In this document: positions 5,509 through 6,461 of the stretch, piece by piece
Layout of the letters: each line of letters begins with the position of its first letter
Numbering within the stretch: the stretch's first letter is position 1
Origin: a bacterium
GTDB taxonomy: Bacteria; Patescibacteriota; Minisyncoccia; UBA6257; UBA9933
NCBI GenBank assembly: GCA_021799155.1
Contig: JAJZBA010000032.1
Span: 1 to 6,461, forward strand
Direction: 5' to 3'
DNA length: 6,461 bases
The notes under the pieces: model-generated
What the model saw: the letters and a program-made list of their open reading frames with translations, nothing else
Databases searched by the model: none
Told to the model about the DNA's origin: nothing
Translations under genes and position numbers: made by a program

Positions 5509-5940
5509 TTATATTCCAAGTTCCGACAATTTCTCCGCTATTTCATCTGACTGACTTTCGGTTTTTGTTTTATATTGTTTCCACGCTTCGCCGTCCCAAA
5601 TTTCAATCCGATTATAAAGCCCTGCAACAACGACTTGTTTTTTTAATCCGGCATATTCTCGCAGATAATCCGGAATTAAAATTCTTCCCTGTTTATCCGT
5701 TTCGACATCAACGGCGCCCGCCAACATCAATCTGGTAAAGGCGCGAGAATTTGCCTGAGCCAACGGCAAAGCAATCAATTTTTGCGCCAATACTTCCCAA
5801 TCTTTATTAGTGAAAACGAAAAGACATCGATCCAATCCGCGCGTAATAATCGCGCCGCCGGTTAATTTCTGCCGAAACTTTGCCGGCATCGCCATTCTCC
5901 CTTTTGAATCTAAATTATGTTGAAATTCGCCGATGAACAT
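5509..5940 (-). CDS. mraZ: Transcriptional regulator MraZ
   Basis: 143 residues, the usual MraZ length. It is a ring-forming DNA-binding protein with two SpoVT/AbrB-like halves that regulates the dcw cluster from its own promoter. Each half carries the family DxKGR-type motif: LDSKGRMAMP (10-19) and DKQGRILIP (82-90). FIGEFQHNLD at the N-terminus, ITRGLDRCLFVF (32-43) and IEIWDGEAW (112-120) are also typical. The start at 5940 gives the conserved MFIGEF N-terminus. Only TTAGGC precedes it, too close to serve as a good ribosome site. It is the first gene of the cluster. The likely operator, four GTGGG-like boxes with 10-bp spacing, lies about 95-130 bp upstream, just downstream of the predicted transcription start, so MraZ probably represses itself and the downstream division genes. 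Confidence 0.96.
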   Translation of the reverse strand: MFIGEFQHNLDSKGRMAMPAKFRQKLTGGAIITRGLDRCLFVFTNKDWEVLAQKLIALPLAQANSRAFTRLMLAGAVDVETDKQGRILIPDYLREYAGLKKQVVVAGLYNRIEIWDGEAWKQYKTKTESQSDEIAEKLSELGI

Positions 5941-5980
5941 GCCTAATTTTTATAAATTTATGAACCGTAGGTAGGGTCCT

Positions 5981-6015
5981 CGATTTTGTAAATTCGCTTC
6001 TCTTATACAAAATCG
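5981..6015 (-). promoter_or_regulatory. Stem-loop in the mraZ leader
   Basis: CGATTTTGTA (5981-5990) and TACAAAATCG (6006-6015) form a perfect 10-bp inverted repeat around a 15-base loop. In the transcript it would sit about 40 nt before the mraZ start codon. It has no following T-run. It also overlaps a TATAAG (6002-6007, minus strand) that could be a second -10, so it might alternatively be a protein-binding site. Confidence 0.55.
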
Positions 6016-6033
6016 GAGTTATTCACCATTTCG

Positions 6034-6068
6034 CCTACTTATCCCCATAGTTATCCACAATCCCCCAC
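6034..6068 (-). promoter_or_regulatory. MraZ operator: four GTGGG-like boxes at 10-bp spacing
   Basis: Read on the minus strand: GTGGG (6068-6064), GTGGA (6058-6054), ATGGG (6048-6044), GTAGG (6038-6034). Each starts exactly 10 bp after the previous one, that is, 5-base boxes with 5-base spacers. E. coli MraZ is known to bind TGGG-type direct repeats with 5-nt spacers upstream of mraZ, so the arrangement matches. The array starts just after the predicted transcription start. Confidence 0.75.
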
Positions 6069-6077
6069 TTTTCTTTA

Positions 6078-6106
6078 ATTCTGCTCCACGATTAATTAAA
6101 AGTCAA
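6078..6106 (-). promoter_or_regulatory. Predicted sigma70-type promoter of the mraZ cluster
   Basis: On the minus strand TTGACT (6101-6106, 5/6 match) and CAGAAT (6078-6083, 4/6 match) are separated by 17 bp. Transcription would begin near 6071, right before the MraZ boxes, leaving a leader of about 130 nt with a stem-loop at 5981-6015. Its position relative to the operator supports it. Confidence 0.55.
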
Positions 6107-6208
6107 TGAAAAACAATATTGCTAAAAACAGAACTGGAACTATTAAAAATCCTTTATTTAAGCGGAATTTTAAAATTTAAAGTTTGAATTTATACACAAG
6201 TTATTCAC

Positions 6209-6309
6209 CCCGTTAGAAATCAGATAATCGCAGATTATCTATTAATTGAATTATTCAGCATAAGACGATTTTATAAATAATTACCATTGTTTCTCTTATT
6301 TCTAACGGG
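6209..6309. other. Structured element of about 100 bp, possible small RNA or palindromic repeat
   Basis: CCCGTTAGAAAT (6209-6220) pairs perfectly over 12 bp with ATTTCTAACGGG (6298-6309). Inside lie AGATAATC-GCA-GATTATCT (6222-6240), a perfect 8-bp hairpin with a 3-base loop, and AATTATT/AATAATT (6249-6255 with 6276-6282). Together they would fold as a closing stem with two arms, a three-way junction. It sits between the tRNA terminator and the cluster promoter. No protein or known RNA family is recognised in it, and the remainder of this gap is AT-rich sequence without a visible gene. Confidence 0.5.
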
Positions 6310-6320
6310 ATTAACATAAT

Positions 6321-6345
6321 AAAAAATCCCGCTAAAACGGGATTT
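6321..6345 (-). terminator. Intrinsic terminator of the tRNA-Val gene
   Basis: On the minus strand AAATCCCG pairs with CGGGATTT (8 bp, 6324-6331 with 6338-6345) around a 6-base loop and runs into TTTTTT (6326-6321). It begins directly after the 3' end of the tRNA and separates the tRNA transcript from the mraZ region. Confidence 0.8.
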
Positions 6346-6346
6346 G

Positions 6347-6418
6347 TGGGCGGTATAGGATTTGAACCTATGACCCTTGCAATGTGAATGCAATGCTCTA
6401 CCACTGAGCTAACCGCCC
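6347..6418 (-). tRNA. tRNA-Val (anticodon CAC)
   Basis: Complete cloverleaf on the minus strand. The acceptor stem GGGCGGT/ACCGCCC (6418-6412 with 6354-6348) has 7 pairs. D-arm: GCTC-AGTGGTA-GAGC. The anticodon stem TTGCA/TGCAA encloses the loop TTCACAT, giving anticodon CAC (codon GUG). The variable loop is GGGTC, and the T-arm is ATAGG-TTCAAAT-CCTAT. The discriminator base is A (6347). CCA is not encoded in the DNA, so it must be added after transcription. An intrinsic terminator follows directly. Confidence 0.95.
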
Positions 6419-6420
6419 GA

Positions 6421-6445
6421 CGCCTTTTCAAGGGCGCCTTTTTTT
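6421..6445 (+). terminator. Possible intrinsic terminator on the plus strand
   Basis: CGCCTT (6421-6426) pairs with AGGGCG (6431-6436), six pairs with one G-T, over the loop TTCA. On the plus strand it is followed two bases later by a run of seven T (6439-6445). No plus-strand gene is visible in the window that would need it. On the minus strand the same hairpin lies in the tRNA leader and has no T-run. Confidence 0.35.
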
Positions 6446-6453
6446 ATTTTATA
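6446..6453 (-). promoter_or_regulatory. Possible -10 element of the tRNA-Val promoter
   Basis: TATAAAAT on the minus strand, about 28 bp upstream of the tRNA 5' end; transcription would start near 6441. The -35 would lie outside the window, so the promoter cannot be completed here. Confidence 0.35.
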
Positions 6454-6461
6454 CGAGCTCT

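Larger units (their letters stand above)
6019..6209 (+). other. Cluster of DnaA-box-like 9-mers
   Basis: All on the plus strand: TTATCCACA (6051-6059) and TTATACACA (6190-6198) fit the DnaA consensus TTWTNCACA. TTATCCCCA (6039-6047) and TTATTCACC (6019-6027 and 6201-6209) each differ by one base. The boxes form two groups at either end of an AT-rich stretch of about 130 bp. Origin function or DnaA control of the cluster promoter are both possible; the first group overlaps the MraZ boxes, so some matches may be by chance. Confidence 0.4.

Noticed and set aside
5463..5738. Plus-strand open frame of 91 codons opposite mraZ
   Set aside because: It overlaps the strongly supported mraZ on the other strand and its translation resembles nothing known to me.
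6209..6309. Reading the structured element as a second tRNA
   Set aside because: It has no T-loop or D-loop consensus and no 7-bp acceptor followed by a proper anticodon arm.

Overview
The window is a piece of a division and cell wall (dcw) cluster from what looks like a Candidate Phyla Radiation (Patescibacteria, probably Parcubacteria-like) genome. This rests on several things. The DNA is AT-rich, and most genes lack a clear Shine-Dalgarno sequence. The order mraZ-rsmH-ftsL-ftsI leads on to murF. The MurF N-terminus is a membrane-type region instead of the usual domain. Short dispersed repeats sit inside essential genes. TGA works as a stop codon (two ATGA stop/start overlaps), which argues against the TGA=Gly lineages Gracilibacteria and Absconditabacteria. 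Lineage is an inference; no rRNA is present.

Every gene is on the minus strand, so the cluster reads from right to left. At the right end is a tRNA-Val(CAC) with its own intrinsic terminator. A gene-free stretch of about 400 bp follows (5941-6346). It holds an inverted-repeat element that could fold as a three-way junction, a run of DnaA-box-like 9-mers, a sigma70-type promoter, four MraZ-type boxes at exact 10-bp spacing, and a leader stem-loop. Then come mraZ (transcriptional regulator of the cluster), rsmH (16S rRNA m4C1402 methyltransferase), ftsL (divisome membrane protein) and ftsI (septal transpeptidase). rsmH, ftsL and ftsI are packed with a 4-bp overlap and a 1-bp gap. mraZ and rsmH are separated by 114 bp that can form a long imperfect hairpin.

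Three genes separate ftsI from murF: a TrpR/YerC-superfamily DNA-binding protein, an alpha/beta hydrolase, and a small M15-like (LAS-type) protein. murF is cut by the left edge. The TrpR-like gene is preceded by a promoter embedded in repeated palindromes built on GTTAAC, and a related sequence lies on its other side, before the hydrolase. This looks like a self-regulated unit with its operators on both flanks. The hydrolase, the M15-like gene and murF are tightly coupled (4-bp overlap, 3-bp gap).

The most unusual features are: (1) three different short repeat sequences read in frame inside rsmH (two places) and ftsI (one place), each falling in a surface-type segment between conserved motifs; (2) the GTTAAC operator array around the TrpR-like gene, which resembles the core of the E. 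coli trp operator although the protein lacks the key tryptophan-binding arginine; and (3) the overlap of DnaA-like boxes with the MraZ operator upstream of the cluster.
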